Assembly (NCBI GenBank): GCA_025997495.1
Contig: BNUR01000149.1
Coordinates: 1 to 6,675 of the forward strand
Reading direction: 5' to 3'
DNA: 6,675 nucleotides
Source of the DNA: Spirochaetia bacterium
Lineage (GTDB): Bacteria > Spirochaetota > Spirochaetia > Treponematales > Breznakiellaceae
How positions within the stretch are numbered: the stretch's first letter is position 1; every line of letters starts with the position of its first letter. Made by a program: the position numbers and the translations under genes. This document shows, piece by piece, positions 4,735 to 6,675 of the stretch. Below the pieces are notes generated by a model that saw only the letters and a program-made list of their open reading frames with translations, was not told where the DNA came from and did not search any database.

Positions 4735-4836
4735 ATGCAAGCGGCCATTAAATCTGAAAATGTACCTCGCGTGGAAGCGATGAAAATATATGCTGGACGC
4801 ATTCCGGGCCAGCGGCCTCCAGCGGGGCAGCTTTAA
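4735..4836 (+). CDS. possible small protein, 33 residues
   Basis: A short frame from ATG 4735 with a strong GGAGGA (4725-4730) four bases upstream, ending at TAA 4834-4836. An in-frame ATG at 4723 has no such site. The product begins MQAAIKSENVPRVEAMKIYA and ends in a Gly/Pro/Gln-rich tail. No family is recognised. After about residue 17 the +1 frame (from ATG 4790) reads more protein-like (MLDAFRASGLQRGSFKDG...), so this may be the intact start of a gene that has since shifted frame at the AAAATATAT run. It lies two to eleven bases upstream of the next small frame on the same strand. The ribosome-binding site is the main support. Confidence 0.35.
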   Translation: MQAAIKSENVPRVEAMKIYAGRIPGQRPPAGQL

Positions 4837-4847
4837 GGATGGCAAAT

Positions 4848-4949
4848 ATGGTTCCGGTTTTGCGGGGTTGTTTAACCGTTCTTGCTGAATTGTCAGGTAT
4901 CGCAGGATTCTTATTAGCGTTGTATATTTTTGTAAGGGAGTATCTTTGA
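4848..4949 (+). CDS. possible small single-span membrane protein, 33 residues
   Basis: The frame starts at ATG 4848, eight bases after AAGGA (4835-4839); an in-frame ATG at 4839 would add three residues but has poorer spacing. Residues about 8-29 (CLTVLAELSGIAGFLLALYI and on) are long and hydrophobic enough to cross the membrane once, with Arg6 before it and Arg30/Glu31 after. Its TGA overlaps the ATG of the next small hydrophobic frame (TGATG, 4947-4951), an arrangement expected of translationally coupled genes and uncommon by chance. No family is recognised. Possible roles are a subunit-stabilising micro-protein or a membrane-active toxin, but nothing in the sequence decides this. Confidence 0.45.
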   Translation: MVPVLRGCLTVLAELSGIAGFLLALYIFVREYL

Positions 4950-5053
4950 TGGACAGTCTGTTATTATTAGCCTTTGGGCTTGTCGCCTTCGGATCGGTGT
5001 TACGCTTGGTGCTATTTTTTACCGCCCCCAAGGAGCATAGGATCAATCCATAG
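4949..5053 (+). CDS. possible small single-span membrane protein, 34 residues
   Basis: Begins at ATG 4949, overlapping the previous stop by one base, with GGGAG (4936-4940) eight bases upstream, and ends at TAG 5051-5053. Residues about 2-23 (DSLLLLAFGLVAFGSVLRLV and on) form one hydrophobic span. The short tail TAPKEHRINP is basic and would favour a cytoplasmic C-terminus. It converges on the transporter gene ending at 5114 on the other strand, 60 bp away. No family is recognised. Together with the preceding frame it makes a tandem pair of micro-membrane proteins of near-equal size. Confidence 0.45.
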   Translation: MDSLLLLAFGLVAFGSVLRLVLFFTAPKEHRINP

Positions 5054-5113
5054 TCGCAGGCGCCGCCTACATAAGGGACAAGCATACCACCATGTCGAGA
5101 TTCGCCTAAGCTA

Positions 5114-6328
5114 TTATCGTACCGGCTTTTTAATGGTTGCCGCATAAATACTGTTGAGGAGCCCCAGGCCGGCGGAAAGCGAAAACAGCACCTCAACCCC
5201 GGTGACCTTCCATATCCATCCCCCCATAAGAGCGATAAAGATGCTGATAACATGGTTTACCGATATGCCTGTGGAAAGGGTGGCGGTGACTTCTTCCTGG
5301 CTTGAAGCAATGTCCTGCACATAAATACTGGTGGCCATGCTTGCCAGGGAAATAATGGCGTCCAGAATGTAGTTTGCGCAAACCACCATAAGGGCGATGT
5401 TTGGGGAAAAGAGCCGGTGAGCGAAGCCGTAGAAGAAACAGACCACCACCAGGATGAGGGTGTCGCTTACCATGACTATCTTATACCCCACCGCATCGAT
5501 TAGTTTTCCTATCAGTGGATTAAAGATGATACTGAAACCGGCGGCTGCCGCCATGAGCAGGGAGATAAGGGACGCATCGGCGCCGTACTGGAGGATAATC
5601 ACGTAGGGCGCAAAGGTGAGGAAGATCTGTTTCCGGGCGCCGTAAAAAACTTCCAGCATGTAGAAGGTGGAAAATTTTTTGGCAAAGTAAAACCGCCGCC
5701 GGGGGGATTTGTTCCTGGATTCCTCCATGGGTACCGCAAAGAGGAAGGCAACGATCATAAAGGCCGCCGATATGCCGAACAGTACCTTGAAGGGGAGGAG
5801 GTCGTTCCGCCGGAAGCCAAAACGGCTAAAGATGAGGAACAGTACCGTTACAAGGACAAACCCGGTGATTCTTCCCGCATGATCCAGCGCTCCGGTAAGC
5901 CCCAGGGCTGCGCCGCCTTTTTCTTTCTTTGCCAGGTGCAGGGTTATGGTACTCCGCAGGGGCAGCACGATATGCTCACCAAAGCTGTAAGCCACCATGA
6001 GCAGCACCACCATGAACTTCCCGGTTCCCGCGAACAGGAATCCGATCAGCCCCGCCGCCATAAGAAACACCCCTATCTTGAACACCCGGTTTTCCGAAAG
6101 GCGGTACATCACCGCGAACAGGAATACTATCAGCACGCCGGGAAGTTCCCGAAAGAATTCCACCACACCCCGCTCGAAGTTGGTGATGTGAACCAGTTCC
6201 GCCAGATAGTTATCCTGTATCCCCCGGTACAGGCCGTAGGAAATGCCGTAAGTAAGGAGTACCGTAAGGAACCGCAGATATTTTGCGTCCGGGCGGTAAA
6301 TGTCCCGCAGGGAAATCCGATTCTTCAT
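5114..6328 (-). CDS. major facilitator superfamily transporter
   Basis: A 404-residue inner-membrane secondary transporter of usual MFS length with about 12 hydrophobic spans (roughly 18-36, 62-76, 83-101, 105-122, 153-168, 181-199, 222-245, 252-272, 284-302, 308-330, 355-375, 377-397). The halves are joined by a strongly basic cytoplasmic loop (ESRNKSPRRRFYFAKKF, 203-219). The second half keeps a motif-A-like GKLIDAVGYK (274-283); the matching site in the first half (YRLSENRVFKIG, 75-86) is degenerate. Charged residues buried in spans, such as E118-H119, R125 and H150, may line the substrate path. Substrate cannot be told from sequence. ATG 6328 overlaps the TGA of the upstream DUF3842 gene as ATGA and has a GGGAA about six bases before it, so the two are probably co-transcribed and translationally coupled. 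Confidence 0.9.
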   Translation of the reverse strand: MKNRISLRDIYRPDAKYLRFLTVLLTYGISYGLYRGIQDNYLAELVHITNFERGVVEFFRELPGVLIVFLFAVMYRLSENRVFKIGVFLMAAGLIGFLFAGTGKFMVVLLMVAYSFGEHIVLPLRSTITLHLAKKEKGGAALGLTGALDHAGRITGFVLVTVLFLIFSRFGFRRNDLLPFKVLFGISAAFMIVAFLFAVPMEESRNKSPRRRFYFAKKFSTFYMLEVFYGARKQIFLTFAPYVIILQYGADASLISLLMAAAAGFSIIFNPLIGKLIDAVGYKIVMVSDTLILVVVCFFYGFAHRLFSPNIALMVVCANYILDAIISLASMATSIYVQDIASSQEEVTATLSTGISVNHVISIFIALMGGWIWKVTGVEVLFSLSAGLGLLNSIYAATIKKPVR

Positions 6329-6621
6329 AGTGTATTCCCGGCGCGTATCCTGTCCCCAAGAATCTCCACCGCCTTATCCACCATTTTCCCCAGGGGCTGC
6401 GGTTCCAATCCGGCAAGGGTAAAGTGATCCTGCTGTATGGGTACCAGTATCCTGTCCCCCCGCGCGCCCAGAACCGCTTCCGCCATGGAACCGGTAATCT
6501 CCCCCATCAGGCTGTTTGCCAGCACAATCCCGATGGGCCCCAGGATGAAGTCCCCCATCCCCACCGAAACCTTCACCGCGTTTTCCCCGGTGGCCCCCCG
6601 GTGCGCGCCGGCCTTGACCAT
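6325..6621 (-). CDS. DUF3842-family protein, C-terminal part, 5' end interrupted or outside the window
   Basis: The 98 residues from ATG 6621 match the C-terminal two-thirds of DUF3842 proteins: KAGAHRGATGENAV, FILGPIGIVLANSLMGEITG, SMAEAVL, RILVPIQ and a final LGKMVDKAVEIL. Function of the family is unknown. Family members normally begin about 40 residues earlier with an IDGQGG-type glycine loop, and the residues just upstream here (TATER, frame open to 6648) still fit the family's 'GTNAxAT' region. A TAA at 6649-6651 then closes the frame, though the sequence beyond (NQIPNFAD) again fits the family's helix. The gene is therefore partial at the window edge and probably carries a small frame-disrupting change or a sequence error; the ATG at 6621 is not the normal start. 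The stop overlaps the transporter start. Confidence 0.7.
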   Translation of the reverse strand: MVKAGAHRGATGENAVKVSVGMGDFILGPIGIVLANSLMGEITGSMAEAVLGARGDRILVPIQQDHFTLAGLEPQPLGKMVDKAVEILGDRIRAGNTL

Positions 6622-6675
6622 CCGCTCCGTGGCGGTATCGGGACGCAGTTAATCGGCAAAATTCGGGATCTGGTT

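Noticed and set aside
4624..5253. A 209-residue minus-strand open frame
   Set aside because: It runs antisense to the small plus-strand frames, overlaps the transporter's 3' end in another frame, has no recognisable domain or ribosome-binding site, and its composition is erratic.
5879..6427. A 182-residue plus-strand frame
   Set aside because: It is antisense to the MFS transporter and His/Gln-rich from the complement of hydrophobic codons; no domain is visible.

Overview
The window looks like a variable, rearranged stretch of a spirochaete chromosome, most likely a Treponema of the termite-gut type. This is an inference from gene content. A lipoprotein joins a CsgG/LpoB-like domain to a right-handed beta-helix built of FTMxGGxIxGN repeats, a style common in those genomes. 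Around it are small XRE regulators, a toxin-antitoxin-like pair, degraded insertion-sequence debris and many short palindromes. Coding sequence is moderately GC-rich; the main intergenic space (about 2650-2830) is strongly AT-rich.

Layout. Positions 1-480 hold a decayed ISAs1-type transposase on the minus strand, with a large internal deletion, a frame change and in-frame stops. It abuts a truncated copy (471-877) of the neighbouring lipoprotein gene. The intact copy (931-2646, minus) follows. Both keep the same leader, ribosome-binding site and signal peptide, so this is a tandem duplication in which the downstream copy decayed. An AT-rich divergent control region (2647-2823) with repeated CAATATT boxes separates the lipoprotein gene from a plus-strand XRE regulator (2824-3198). 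Converging on that regulator is a minus-strand pair (3282-3800) arranged like a BrnT/BrnA-type toxin-antitoxin operon, with the toxin gene first and the antitoxin's Shine-Dalgarno sequence overlapping the toxin's stop. Beyond the pair lies the 5' fragment of a second XRE gene (3855-3965), cut off where a 9-bp-period TTCGTG array begins.

A small complete rubredoxin gene (4128-4289, plus) comes next. After it, 4290-4734 contains no convincing protein gene but a dense series of perfect or near-perfect hairpins, several with three-base loops and one enclosed by a longer closing helix. This could be a structured RNA or a cluster of palindromic repeats. From 4735 to 5053 there are very short plus-strand reading frames. 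Two encode single-span hydrophobic peptides of about 33 residues whose stop and start overlap as TGATG.

The right end is a minus-strand two-gene unit. The C-terminal part of a DUF3842-family protein (6325-6621) overlaps by ATGA the start of a 12-span major facilitator transporter (5114-6328). The DUF3842 frame is closed by a TAA just upstream of its first ATG.

The best candidates for something undescribed are the hairpin array after rubredoxin (4337-4588), the coupled micro-membrane-protein genes (4848-5053) and the divergent BrnT-like toxin-antitoxin pair between two XRE copies. None is proven by sequence reading alone.
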